Notes: generated by a model from the sequence alone, not told the origin. A DNA stretch of 64,000 nt from Rhizobium sp. N324 (GCF_001664485.1 NZ_CP013630.1:1305001-1369000), one strand, 5' to 3'. Positions 8,739 to 16,259 are shown, numbered from the stretch's first letter. Translations and numbers: made by a program.

Positions 8739-9545
8739 ATGAATTTTCTGCGCCGGGTCCTCCCGATTGCCGGGCTCGTCATTGCAGCCGCGTCGCTGAG
8801 CGGCTGCAACATCCTTATTCCCGACGTCGCCGCCGATTCGCCCGCCCGCTTCGTCCAGGAAACCTCGCCGGTCTTCTATCAGCCGCCGGGTGTCGATCCG
8901 CGCCGGGTGCGCCCGATACCCGATCAGCCGGTGCCGCAGACGCGTGAGCTCTACAAGACCCAGTTCCACCAGACCTACGGCCTGCCGGTCACCAATCCGG
9001 TGCATACGGCGATGTATGGCGCGTTGCGCGACGAGGATTTCACCCTGCCGGCGATCCCGGTCACCCGCGTGCAGCCGCAGTTCCTGCGCCAGGAAGTCGA
9101 TTACCAGACGACAGAGCGCCCCGGCACGGTTGTCGTCGATACCAAGGCGCATTTCCTTTATTTCGTCGAGGCGGGCGGCAAGGCGATGCGTTACGGCGTC
9201 GGCCTCGGCCGCGATGGCTACGCCTGGTCGGGCCGCGGCGTCATCCAGTGGAAGCAGAAATGGCCGCGCTGGACGCCGCCGGTCGAAATGGTTTCCCGCC
9301 AGCCCGAGGTTCGCGCCTTTTCGGCCGAAAACGGCGGCATGAATCCGGGGCTGCAGAACCCGCTCGGCGCCCGCGCCATGTATATCTTCAAGGACGGGCA
9401 GGATACGCTCTACCGCATCCACGGCACGCCCGACTGGCAGTCGATCGGCAAGGCCACCTCGTCGGGCTGCGTGCGCATGCTGAACCAGGACGTCGTCGAT
9501 CTCTACGACCGCCTTCCCGCCAAGGCGGAGATCGTTGTGATGTAG
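8739..9545 (+). CDS. L,D-transpeptidase lipoprotein (YkuD family), first of a tandem pair
   Basis: A 268-residue cell-wall enzyme. The signal peptide ends in LSGC, a lipobox, so it should be a lipoprotein facing the periplasm. The YkuD catalytic block is complete: the HGTP histidine, then SIGKATSSGCVRM with the nucleophilic Cys244. Such enzymes make 3-3 peptidoglycan cross-links, or attach proteins to peptidoglycan, using tetrapeptide donors. A similar gene follows 174 bp downstream. Rhizobiales rely heavily on L,D-transpeptidases for polar growth, and several paralogues per genome are usual. Confidence 0.93.
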   Translation: MNFLRRVLPIAGLVIAAASLSGCNILIPDVAADSPARFVQETSPVFYQPPGVDPRRVRPIPDQPVPQTRELYKTQFHQTYGLPVTNPVHTAMYGALRDEDFTLPAIPVTRVQPQFLRQEVDYQTTERPGTVVVDTKAHFLYFVEAGGKAMRYGVGLGRDGYAWSGRGVIQWKQKWPRWTPPVEMVSRQPEVRAFSAENGGMNPGLQNPLGARAMYIFKDGQDTLYRIHGTPDWQSIGKATSSGCVRMLNQDVVDLYDRLPAKAEIVVM

Positions 9546-9719
9546 CGCTGCAACAGCGCCGCCGATATCGTCCGCTCAAGGCCGGACACGTCTGCGTGAG
9601 GCTATGGTTTATTTGGCGCAAGCCGATAGATCTTCTGGTGTTGTTCTCGGCATCGGACGAATCGCCGCTCAGGCGCGGCCTCGTCCGGCTCCCGCATCAG
9701 AGGAAATCAGTCCCGCGTC

Positions 9720-10454
9720 ATGAGCTTCGATAGACATCTTTCCCGCCGCAGCTTTCTTTCCTTTTCGGCATTGACCGCAGCCTCCGCGCTCACCGGCTGC
9801 GCCTCTTCGGCCAATACGGTCACATCGGGCGATACGACGATCATCTACCGGTCGCCGATGCGCCTGTTCCAGTCCCCGGAAGCCTCGAGCGTGCCGAGCG
9901 GGGCCGAGCTTGCCGTCATGTATGGCCCTGTCGAGGATGGCGGCTTTCTCATTCCCGCCGTCCCCTATGAGCAGATCGACCCGCGCTATTATCGCCAGCG
10001 CGTCCTCGATCCCACCGGTCAGCCGCCCGGCACCATCGTCGTCGATACGCCGTCGCGTTTCCTCTATCTCGTCCAGGGTGACGGAATGGCGATGCGTTAC
10101 GGCGTCGGCATCGGCCGTGAGGGTTTCGCCTGGCAGGGCTCGGGCGTCATCCAGTGGCGTCAGAAATGGCCGCGCTGGAAGCCGCCGAACGAGATGGTCG
10201 CCCGCCAGCCCGAACTCGTCAAATATTCGATCGAGAACGGCGGCATGGAACCCGGCCTGAAGAACCCGCTCGGCGCCCGCGCCCTCTATATCTTCTCGAA
10301 TGGCGAAGATACGCTCTACCGCCTGCACGGCAATCCCGACTGGCGCTCGATCGGCAAGGCCGTCTCCTCGGGCTGCGTCAGGCTGCTGAACCAGGATATC
10401 ATCGATCTCTACGACCGCGTTCCGACGAAGGCGCCGATCGTCGTCTGGCAGTGA
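9720..10454 (+). CDS. L,D-transpeptidase lipoprotein (YkuD family), second of a tandem pair
   Basis: A 244-residue paralogue of the preceding gene. The N-terminus SRRSFLSFSALTAASALTGC combines a Tat-like SRRSFL motif with a lipobox, so it may be a Tat-exported lipoprotein, unlike its neighbour. The catalytic block reads HGNPDWRSIG then SSGCVRLLN, with Cys219. Shared stretches such as MRYGVGxGRxGxAW and IENGGMEPGLKNPLGARA-like segments point to tandem duplication. A possible AGGAAA lies rather far (about 14 nt) from the ATG, so initiation may be modest. Confidence 0.92.
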   Translation: MSFDRHLSRRSFLSFSALTAASALTGCASSANTVTSGDTTIIYRSPMRLFQSPEASSVPSGAELAVMYGPVEDGGFLIPAVPYEQIDPRYYRQRVLDPTGQPPGTIVVDTPSRFLYLVQGDGMAMRYGVGIGREGFAWQGSGVIQWRQKWPRWKPPNEMVARQPELVKYSIENGGMEPGLKNPLGARALYIFSNGEDTLYRLHGNPDWRSIGKAVSSGCVRLLNQDIIDLYDRVPTKAPIVVWQ

Positions 10455-10723
10455 TGTCGATCCGGGCGACCACGATCCGGTCGCCCGATCTTTGCCTGAT
10501 CCAGGCGCCGTTCAGGGGTAAAAGTTTCCGGTTTTCCCGCGCCGAAAAAGTTTTATTTTCAGAAAACCATTGCTTAATTCGCTAAATAACCTACATCGTG
10601 CGTATCGAATTGCTTGCGACCTTTGTCCAGCGCTGAAGCGCTCCGTCAGATATCCTCTCAACATCGATATGGCTTGTCGGACATTCCGCAAGCGAAACAC
10701 AAACGGTTGAAAAGGAGATCGTT
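10455..10723 (+). promoter_or_regulatory. Promoter and long leader of the cold-shock gene
   Basis: This 269-bp gap precedes cspA and is AT-richer than its surroundings between about 10530 and 10610. TTGCTT followed by a TAAATA-like block around 10571-10590 is a possible promoter. That would leave a leader of roughly 120-130 nt, with a small hairpin around AGCGCTgaAGCGCT near 10633. Cold-shock genes commonly have long structured leaders that change fold with temperature. The promoter placement is inference. Confidence 0.4.
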
Positions 10724-10933
10724 ATGAATTCAGGCGTCGTCAAGTGGTTCAATGGCACCAAGGGTTTTGGCTTCATTCAGCCAGATGATGGTTCTACGGA
10801 CGTTTTTGTCCATATTTCAGCGGTCGAACGCGCCGGCATGCGCGAACTCGTTGAAGGCCAGAAGATCCGCTACGATCTCGTCCGCGACAAGAAGTCGGGC
10901 AAGAATTCGGCGGACAACCTTCAGGCCGCATGA
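10724..10933 (+). CDS. cspA: Cold-shock protein, CspA family
   Basis: A 69-residue single cold-shock domain, the usual length. It has the RNA-binding motifs KGFGFI (RNP1) and VFVHIS (RNP2). A strong AAAAGGAGAT lies just upstream of the ATG. CspA-type proteins bind single-stranded RNA/DNA and act as RNA chaperones in the cytoplasm. An unusual repeat-rich 3' region and a terminator follow. Rhizobia carry several csp paralogues, so the symbol marks the family rather than a specific orthologue. Confidence 0.93.
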   Translation: MNSGVVKWFNGTKGFGFIQPDDGSTDVFVHISAVERAGMRELVEGQKIRYDLVRDKKSGKNSADNLQAA

Positions 10934-10949
10934 TTTGTCATTCGCCTGT

Positions 10950-11037
10950 GCTGACCAGATGCTGGCAGCGCGCTGACCACGGATGTACTGGCAGCGAGTT
11001 GACCTACTGGCAGAGAAAAGGCTGAGTGACTGGAAGA
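10950..11037 (+). repeat. Imperfect short tandem repeats in the cspA 3' region
   Basis: Three to four imperfect units of roughly 20-27 nt recur here, each built around GCTGACC or GTTGACC followed by CTGGCAG (units near 10950, 10972, 10997 and 11020). They lie between the cspA stop and its terminator, so they would be transcribed as 3' UTR. No reading frame uses them. Confidence 0.6.
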
Positions 11038-11062
11038 GGTCGGGTGCCAACCCGGCCTTTTT
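11038..11062 (+). terminator. Rho-independent terminator of cspA
   Basis: GGTCGGGT and AACCCGGCC pair as a GC-rich stem with a tiny loop and are followed directly by TTTTT. It is correctly placed about 105 bp after the cspA stop, giving a short monocistronic transcript. Confidence 0.85.
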
Positions 11063-11072
11063 GCTTTGATCG

Positions 11073-11113
11073 CTGGTCATCCGGAACGGGCCTCGGCCGT
11101 TCCGGATGACCAG
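11073..11113. repeat. Perfect 17-bp-arm inverted repeat
   Basis: CTGGTCATCCGGAACGG and its exact reverse complement flank a 7-nt loop. It follows the cspA terminator by 10 bp and ends 32 bp before the next ATG. There is no T-run on either side, so it is not a classic terminator. It could be an operator, an RNA structure in the next gene's leader, or an intergenic palindrome. Confidence 0.8.
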
Positions 11114-11145
11114 TTGAGCAGCCGAAGAGTTGAAGGGACGCTGAA

Positions 11146-11430
11146 ATGGGCAGACCAAACTATAAAATCGGCGATATGATCGTGCTGAAATCGGGTCTCA
11201 CCCGCACGGCGAAAGCCGATATGCGCTGCCGGATCGCCAGCATCCTGCCCAACGACCACGGGCATGTGCAATATCGCGTCCGGTTCGAGGCGGAGAATTT
11301 TGAGCGCCGCATCACCGAGGCCGACATCGATACCGGGGAATCGCCCTCAAGGCTTTCCCCCGAGGCGGTCGCCAAATCCGACGGCGCCGAGCCTTGGTTG
11401 AAGTTTTCGAGCATTCGGACGGGCAAGTAG
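11146..11430 (+). CDS. Small conserved hypothetical protein
   Basis: A 94-residue soluble protein beginning [20 protein letters not shown], with an [13 protein letters not shown] stretch. GAAGGGA is placed well upstream of the ATG. The first 60 residues look beta-rich, like a small barrel ([10 protein letters not shown]...CRIASILP...VQYRVRF), which may be a nucleic-acid-binding fold, but that is a guess. It lies between cspA and the S21 gene, all on the plus strand. I do not recognise a named family. Confidence 0.75.
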   Translation: MGRPNYKIGDMIVLKSGLTRTAKADMRCRIASILPNDHGHVQYRVRFEAENFERRITEADIDTGESPSRLSPEAVAKSDGAEPWLKFSSIRTGK

Positions 11431-11486
11431 TCCAGCCGTTTTCACTATCACAGCGCGGCTTGGCCGCCGACAGGAAGGATATCACT

Positions 11487-11723
11487 TTGCAGGTTCTCGT
11501 CAGGGATAACAATGTCGATCAGGCGCTCCGCGTGCTCAAGAAGAAGATGCAGCGGGAAGGCCTGTTCCGGGAAATGAAGGCGCGCAGCGCTTTTGAAAAG
11601 CCGTCCGAGAAGCGCGCCCGCGAAAAGGCCGAAGCCATTCGCCGCCAGCGCAAGCTGGCCCGCAAGAAGCTGCAGCGCGAAGGCCTGCTGCCGGCACCGA
11701 AGAAGGTTCTCCGCGCCCGCTAA
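11487..11723 (+). CDS. rpsU: 30S ribosomal protein S21
   Basis: A 78-residue basic protein. It starts at a TTG seven bases after AGGAAGGAT, which gives the canonical [20 protein letters not shown] start of alphaproteobacterial S21. It is rich in Arg/Lys, with the typical [29 protein letters not shown] central part. S21 binds the 30S platform near the anti-Shine-Dalgarno and aids initiation. Rhizobia often have more than one rpsU copy. An unusual hairpin-rich repeat array follows directly. Confidence 0.93.
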   Translation: MQVLVRDNNVDQALRVLKKKMQREGLFREMKARSAFEKPSEKRAREKAEAIRRQRKLARKKLQREGLLPAPKKVLRAR

Positions 11724-11729
11724 TCCCCG

Positions 11730-11930
11730 GCCGCGGAATCGCGGCCAACGTGGAACCCCGGCCAACGTGGAATCAAAGTCCAGCCGCGGAATTTGCGGCT
11801 AACGTTGAATCATGGCTAACTGTGAAATTACGGTCAGGCCGCGGAATTGCGGCCAACCGTAGGATCATGGCCCAGCCGCGGAATCGCGGCAACCATGGTT
11901 TCAGCCGTGAATCACGCCTAATTCAGCCGT
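11730..11930. repeat. Array of short hairpin-forming imperfect repeats after rpsU
   Basis: About seven imperfect units of 22-37 nt recur. The clearest have a CCGCGGAATcGCGG core (at 11730, 11783, 11839 and 11876) followed by CCAACGTGGAATCATGG-like text; weaker units lie between and after. Each core is itself a small inverted repeat (CCGC/GCGG). The array fills nearly the whole gap between rpsU and the next gene and is not coding in any plausible frame. Confidence 0.8.
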
Positions 11931-11951
11931 CATCACCTGAGAAAGGGGCAC

Positions 11952-12185
11952 ATGACCGCCACCAAGGGAGAATTCTTCAATGCCGCCAAACTTTCGTCTC
12001 GCGACAAGGCGGAAGCGACCGATCACACGGCACGCGCCATCATCGCGGCCGAGGCGTCGGCCCGTGACAAGAAGACGGAAAAGCTGAAGGCTCTGCGTCT
12101 GCAGCAGGAGGCCGAGGCCGCACCTGAAGCGGCGCCTGCAAAGAAACGCCGGTCGCCGGCCAAGGCGGCTGTGAAGCGGCCCTGA
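11952..12185 (+). CDS. Small basic conserved hypothetical protein
   Basis: A 77-residue, charged, probably helical protein, MTATKGEFFNAAKLSSRDKAE at the start and AKKRRSPAKAAVKRP at the end. AAAGGGG precedes the ATG. Composition (Ala/Lys/Glu, no hydrophobic core, basic tail) suggests a nucleic-acid-associated or coiled-coil protein. I have seen similar small proteins in Rhizobium genomes but know no function. Its place after rpsU may mean joint regulation. Confidence 0.75.
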   Translation: MTATKGEFFNAAKLSSRDKAEATDHTARAIIAAEASARDKKTEKLKALRLQQEAEAAPEAAPAKKRRSPAKAAVKRP

Positions 12186-12229
12186 TCCTGGAGCGAACAC
12201 CCGTTTTGGGCTAACCGGGCGGAATACGG

Positions 12230-12718
12230 TCAGCCGCTGCCCGTGCCGGCGCGGCCGAGATTGCCGCGCAGCCGATGCAGCATGTCGCGCATGTCGGCCA
12301 TTTCCTCCATCGTGCAGCCGGCGGCTTGGCCGATCGCCGTCATGATCGTATCGATCTCCCCTTTCATCGCCTCGCCCTTCGGGGTCAGCGACACGATCAC
12401 CTGGCGTTCGTCGCGCAGATCGCGCAGGCGCTTGATCAGCCCGCTTTGCTCCAGCCGTTTCAACAGCGGCGACAGCGTGCCGGAATCGAGATCGAGCTGC
12501 TCGCCGATTGTCTTCACCGGCAGTTCACCGCGTTCCCACAGCACCAGCATCACCAGATATTGCGGATAGGTCAGGCCCACCCTGTCGAGGATCGGCTTAT
12601 AGGCGCGGGTGAAGGCGTGCGCCGTCGCGTAGACCGCGAAGCACAACTGCTTTTCCAGCCGTTTCTCCTCCTGCGGTATCTCCATCGTCTTTACCGTTTG
12701 CGCTTTCATATCCATCAT
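12230..12718 (-). CDS. ohrR: Organic hydroperoxide-sensing MarR repressor OhrR
   Basis: A 162-residue MarR-family regulator. The OhrR reactive cysteine lies in QLCFAVYATAHAFTR (Cys26 with this start), and the winged helix includes LTYPQYLVMLVLWERGE and DSGTLSPLLKRLEQSGLI, close to characterised OhrR proteins. Oxidation of the Cys by organic peroxides releases the repressor from DNA. It is divergent from ohr with a shared 125-bp region, the classic arrangement. Starts at 12718, 12715 or 12709 are possible; none has a strong ribosome-binding site. Confidence 0.92.
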   Translation of the reverse strand: MMDMKAQTVKTMEIPQEEKRLEKQLCFAVYATAHAFTRAYKPILDRVGLTYPQYLVMLVLWERGELPVKTIGEQLDLDSGTLSPLLKRLEQSGLIKRLRDLRDERQVIVSLTPKGEAMKGEIDTIMTAIGQAAGCTMEEMADMRDMLHRLRGNLGRAGTGSG

Positions 12719-12755
12719 CCCTGAGCCCGTGATTGTCTTCTTTTCCAAGTCGAAA

Positions 12756-12795
12756 TGCAATTTGCAAAATTCACTTGTGTGCAATTTAATTGTGC
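12756..12795. promoter_or_regulatory. Candidate OhrR operators between ohrR and ohr
   Basis: Two AT-rich palindromic sites lie here. TGCAAtTTGCA at 12756-12766 is one. TGCAATTTAATTGTGC at 12780-12795 is the other and carries the CAATT/AATTG arms typical of OhrR sites. Their position between the divergent starts suggests OhrR represses both genes. Confidence 0.75.
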
Positions 12796-12843
12796 GATAA
12801 TAAAAATCCAACCCGATCGAAGGGTCAACCAAAGGAGATCGTC

Positions 12844-13266
12844 ATGCCTATTCTCTATACGACCAAAGCCTCTGCCACCGGCGGCCGCGCCGGCCGCGCC
12901 GTTTCTGAAAACGGCGTTCTGGACGTGACGCTGACCGTTCCGAAGGAGCTCGGCGGCGACGGCGCCACCGGCACCAATCCCGAGCAGCTCTTCGCTGCCG
13001 GCTACTCCGCCTGCTTCCTCGGTGCCCTGAAATTTGTCGCGGGCCAGCAGAAGGTCAAGATTCCAGAGGAAACGACGGTTTCCGCCAAGGTCGGCATCGG
13101 CCCGCGCGAAGACGGCACCGGCTTCGGCATCGAAGTGGCCCTGACGGTCGACATCCCCGGCCTCGACCGCGAAACCGCCGAGAAGCTCGCCGCCGCCGCC
13201 CACATCGTCTGCCCCTACAGCCACGCCATGCGCACCTCGACCGAAGTTCCGGTCACGGTGGCCTGA
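12844..13266 (+). CDS. ohr: Organic hydroperoxide resistance protein Ohr
   Basis: A 140-residue OsmC/Ohr-family peroxidase, the family's usual length. Both catalytic cysteines are present: Cys57 in GYSACFLGAL and Cys123 in HIVCPYSHA. AAAGGAGA lies 6 nt before the ATG. Ohr reduces organic and fatty-acid hydroperoxides in the cytoplasm, usually recycled by lipoylated proteins. Divergent transcription from ohrR with palindromes between supports peroxide-inducible expression. A strong terminator follows. Confidence 0.95.
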   Translation: MPILYTTKASATGGRAGRAVSENGVLDVTLTVPKELGGDGATGTNPEQLFAAGYSACFLGALKFVAGQQKVKIPEETTVSAKVGIGPREDGTGFGIEVALTVDIPGLDRETAEKLAAAAHIVCPYSHAMRTSTEVPVTVA

Positions 13267-13291
13267 TCCGGGCGCTTCCGGTGAAATGCGG

Positions 13292-13327
13292 GCGATGGCC
13301 CTCGGCTTCGGTCGGGGCCATCGCTTT
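13292..13327 (+). terminator. Terminator after ohr
   Basis: A perfect 10-bp stem, GCGATGGCCC pairing with GGGCCATCGC across a 13-nt loop, is followed by TTT. It starts 26 bp after the ohr stop codon. Confidence 0.75.
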
Positions 13328-13452
13328 CCTGTTGCTGATATGAATGTGCTCGGCGCATGGGGCCTCGGGGTTGACGTACCCACGCGCCCACTCTGGTTTC
13401 ATGGCGTGAACGACGCGATTTCTCGAAGATCCAAGGCGATGTTCGGCTCGTC

Positions 13453-13974
13453 CTACTCGCCCAGCGCCCGTCCGCTGTAATGCGGCCGGCGCAGCGACCC
13501 TGCCGATTTCGGCGTCTCAACCGCCATCCCGGACACCGCCAGCAACTCCTGCCGTAGCCGCGCCGAACCGCCATCCGGCAGCCTGCCGTCAAGCATTGCA
13601 TGCGTCTCTTTCCAGATCGGCAGCGCTGTTGCGAGCACCGCCTTGCCTTCGCCGGTGAGAACAAGCAGCCGGCGGCGCCGGTCCTTCGGATTTTCCATCA
13701 CCATCACCCAGCCTTTGCGCTGCAGCGGCTTCAGCGCCGCCGTCAGCGTCGTCTGGTCCATGGCGAGCAGGGAGGCGACCGGCCCCATCGGCGGCGGCTC
13801 CGGCCGGTTCAGCGACATCATCAGCGAAAACTGCCCGTTGGTGAGCCCGGCCGGCCGCAGTGCGTCGTCGAACAGCCGGGCGAGCGCCCGGGCCGCCCGC
13901 TGCGCATGCAGGCAGAGGCAGGTATCGCGCACCAGCAGCGTTGTAGAGAAAGGAATTTCAACCGAATTTGACAT
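13453..13974 (-). CDS. MarR family transcriptional regulator
   Basis: A 173-residue regulator with a winged-helix core: LTNGQFSLMMSLN, LLAMDQTTLTAALKPLQRKGWV and the wing NPKDRRRRLLVLT. Three Cys lie near the N-terminus (DTCLCLH), a possible redox sensor, though this is not proven. It is divergent from the DUF899 gene, with an AT-rich palindrome between, so it probably represses that gene cluster. It is more diverged from OhrR than its neighbour's family. Confidence 0.87.
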   Translation of the reverse strand: MSNSVEIPFSTTLLVRDTCLCLHAQRAARALARLFDDALRPAGLTNGQFSLMMSLNRPEPPPMGPVASLLAMDQTTLTAALKPLQRKGWVMVMENPKDRRRRLLVLTGEGKAVLATALPIWKETHAMLDGRLPDGGSARLRQELLAVSGMAVETPKSAGSLRRPHYSGRALGE

Positions 13975-13985
13975 GCTTCATTTCT

Positions 13986-13997
13986 ATTGATATCAAT
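13986..13997. promoter_or_regulatory. Candidate MarR operator
   Basis: ATTGATATCAAT is a perfect 12-bp palindrome 12 bp upstream of the marR start and about 65 bp before the DUF899 start. AT-rich short palindromes are usual for MarR proteins. Control of both directions is inferred from position. Confidence 0.6.
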
Positions 13998-14060
13998 GTA
14001 TTTAGTCAAGGAGAAGGAGATGTGCCGGCTCGCCGGCAGCGCCGGAGGAGGGCGCATCCC

Positions 14061-14789
14061 ATGCAGAACGAGGTTGTGTCCCGTGAGCAATGGCTTGAGG
14101 CCCGCCGTGCCCTGCTCTTGAAGGAAAAAGAGGCGACGCGGCTGCGCGACAGCGTCAATGCCGCCCGTCTGGCGCTGCCCTGGGTGAGGGTCGACAAGGA
14201 TTACATCTTCGACACGCCCGAGGGCAGGAAGTCGCTCGCCGATCTTTTCGATGGCCGCAGCCAGTTGCTGATCTACCATTTCATGCTGGGCCCGGATTGG
14301 GATGCCGGCTGCCCCGGCTGCTCCTTCCTGTGCGATCATGTGGACGGTGCGCTGCCTCATCTCAACCATCACGACGTCACCTGGGTCGCCGTCTCGCGCG
14401 CCCCGCTCGACAAGATCGCCGCCTACAAACGCCGCATGGGCTGGAAGTTCCCCTGGGTCTCGTCCTTCGGCAGCGATTTCAATTTCGATTATCACGTCTC
14501 TTTCAGCCCCGAGGACCTTGCCAAAGACAAGGTCCTCTACAATTTCACTGCAATCGAGCCGGCCGAGGCCCATGACGAACTGCCGGGGCTGAGCGCCTTC
14601 TACCGCAACGACAAGGGCGAGGTCTTCCATACCTATTCGAGTTATGCCCGCGGGCCGGAGGAACTGATCGGCACCCTGATGATCCTCGACCGCGCGCCGA
14701 AAGGCCGCAACGAGGACAGCACGATGAATTTTGTGCGCCGTCATGACGAATACGAGGAGGCCCCCAAGGCGCCATCCTGCTGTCACTGA
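14061..14789 (+). CDS. DUF899 thioredoxin-fold family protein
   Basis: A 242-residue member of DUF899. It starts MQNEVVSREQWLEARRALL as usual for the family. A CxxC-like GCPGCSFLCDH lies near residue 90, followed by SRAPLDKIAAYKRRMGW and SFGSDFNFDYHVSF. The thioredoxin-like fold and Cys pair suggest a redox role, but no reaction is known to me. GGAGGAG lies 10 nt before the chosen ATG; a GTG at 14022 is an alternative. It heads a cluster with DUF1579 and VOC proteins that is controlled presumably by the divergent MarR. Confidence 0.87.
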   Translation: MQNEVVSREQWLEARRALLLKEKEATRLRDSVNAARLALPWVRVDKDYIFDTPEGRKSLADLFDGRSQLLIYHFMLGPDWDAGCPGCSFLCDHVDGALPHLNHHDVTWVAVSRAPLDKIAAYKRRMGWKFPWVSSFGSDFNFDYHVSFSPEDLAKDKVLYNFTAIEPAEAHDELPGLSAFYRNDKGEVFHTYSSYARGPEELIGTLMILDRAPKGRNEDSTMNFVRRHDEYEEAPKAPSCCH

Positions 14790-14795
14790 GCCGGA

Positions 14796-14839
14796 GCATG
14801 ATCGCGAAAAGCCCGAGCGATTTTCGACCGGCATCATGC
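14796..14839. repeat. Short imperfect palindrome of a dispersed rhizobial type
   Basis: GCATGATCGCGAAAA and the opposing TTTTCGACCGGCATCATGC form imperfect inverted arms around a short loop. Sequences of this look (GCATGAT...ATCATGC enclosing GAAAA/TTTTC) are common between rhizobial genes, by memory. It lies just after the DUF899 stop and may act as a weak terminator. Confidence 0.55.
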
Positions 14840-14962
14840 CCAGCTCGTCAGCGCAAATTCCAGCAGACCTGCGCAGCGGTTCTGCCGGGAAGGTCGCGAA
14901 ACGGCTTCCCGGAATTGCGCCGACAAAGCCATTGGCCAATATCACGCAAAGGGAGAAGGATG

Positions 14963-15427
14963 ATGAAGACCGCGGAAGTGCTGAAGGAACATTCCTTTCT
15001 GGAAAGACTGGTCGGCGACTGGACCGTCACCGCGCCCGAAATGTCCGGCGGCGAGCCCTGGACGGAGACCGTCCGCTCGCTGCACGGCATCTGGTTCGTC
15101 GCCGAGGGCACCGGCAGCATGCCGGATGGCAAGCAGGCCACAAGCATCCTGACGCTCGGCTACAACGCCGCCAAGGCCAAATATGTCGGCAGCTGGATCG
15201 GCAGCATGATGGATTATATGTGGGTCTATGAGGGCGAGCTCGACGCCTCCGGCAACGTGCTGGACCTTTATACGACGGGGCCCGACTTCAACGGCGAAGG
15301 GCTTGCCGATTACCGCGAGCAGATCGCCTTTGTCGATGCCGACCACCGCACTTTCATCTCCAGCGCCAGGCAGCCGGATGGCGCCTGGAAACAATTCATG
15401 GAAGCGCATTACGCCCGCAAGATCTGA
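14963..15427 (+). CDS. DUF1579 domain protein
   Basis: A 154-residue protein with the DUF1579 pattern: FLERLVGDWTV near the N-terminus, WFVAEG, LTLGYNAAKAKYVGSWIGSMMDYMWVYEGELD, then DYREQI. The fold is probably a lipocalin-like beta-barrel, but the ligand is unknown. Two ATGs are adjacent; I chose 14963, which leaves 7 nt after GGAG. It lies between the DUF899 and VOC genes on the same strand, probably one operon. Confidence 0.85.
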   Translation: MKTAEVLKEHSFLERLVGDWTVTAPEMSGGEPWTETVRSLHGIWFVAEGTGSMPDGKQATSILTLGYNAAKAKYVGSWIGSMMDYMWVYEGELDASGNVLDLYTTGPDFNGEGLADYREQIAFVDADHRTFISSARQPDGAWKQFMEAHYARKI

Positions 15428-15479
15428 CAATCACGGCGCTCAAGCCTCGGAAAAGGGGCGCCTCAAAAGGGAGAGTACG

Positions 15480-16259
15480 ATGTCTGAGACGCATGGAAAG
15501 TTCATCTGGTGCGAATTGATGACCCCCGATACATCGGCCGCCGCGAAATTCTACAGCTCGGTCGTCGGCTGGACGACCTCCGAGATGAAAGTGGAGGGCA
15601 TGCCGACCTATACGATCTTCGAGGCGAACGGCATCGGCGTCGCCGGCCTGATGGAATTTCCGGCCGAACTCGAAGGCCAGAGCATCCCGCCGAACTGGAC
15701 GGGTTATGTCGATGTCGACGACGTTGACCAAGCGGCCAAGGATTTCGCCGCCAATGGCGGATCGGTCCGCCGTCCGCCGGACGACATCCCAGGCATCGGC
15801 CGCTTCGCCGTCGTCGCCGATCCGCATGGCGCGGTTCTCTGCATCATGACGCCGGCGCCGATGGACAAGACCTGGCCGGAACTGGCCCCCGATGCCCCAG
15901 GCAATATCGGCTGGCACGAACTCTACGCCGGCAACGGCAAGGACGCCGTCGCCTTCTATTCCAAGCTGTTCGGCTGGACGAAGGACAGTGAAATGGACAT
16001 GGGTCCGATGGGCGTCTACTACCTCTTCGCCCGCAATGGCCGGCAGATCGGCGGCATGATGACCAAGCCGGACAATATGCCGATGCCCTTCTGGTGCTAT
16101 TATTTCATCGTGCCGGCGCTTGACGCCGCAATCGACCGCGTCACCTCGGGCGGCGGCAAGGTCGTCAACGGCCCGATGGAAGTCCCCGGCGGCAGCTGGA
16201 TCATCCAGGCGACGGACCCGCAGGGTGCCTTCTTCTGCCTGGTGGCTCCGAAGCGGTAG
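15480..16259 (+). CDS. VOC family protein with two glyoxalase-like domains
   Basis: A 259-residue protein made of two related VOC (glyoxalase/bleomycin-resistance) halves. The first runs from KFIWCELMTPDTSAAAKFYSSVVGW to about residue 120; the second begins NIGWHELYAGNGKDAVAFYSKLFGW. Each half has the His/Glu-type start of a VOC motif. The pattern matches CFP-type double-VOC proteins; the substrate is unknown. It closes the MarR-controlled cluster and has GGGAGAG before the ATG. Confidence 0.87.
   Translation: MSETHGKFIWCELMTPDTSAAAKFYSSVVGWTTSEMKVEGMPTYTIFEANGIGVAGLMEFPAELEGQSIPPNWTGYVDVDDVDQAAKDFAANGGSVRRPPDDIPGIGRFAVVADPHGAVLCIMTPAPMDKTWPELAPDAPGNIGWHELYAGNGKDAVAFYSKLFGWTKDSEMDMGPMGVYYLFARNGRQIGGMMTKPDNMPMPFWCYYFIVPALDAAIDRVTSGGGKVVNGPMEVPGGSWIIQATDPQGAFFCLVAPKR

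Noticed and set aside
13286..13480. 64-codon open frame between ohr and the MarR gene
   Set aside because: It runs through the ohr terminator hairpin and overlaps the 3' end of marR, with no start signal.
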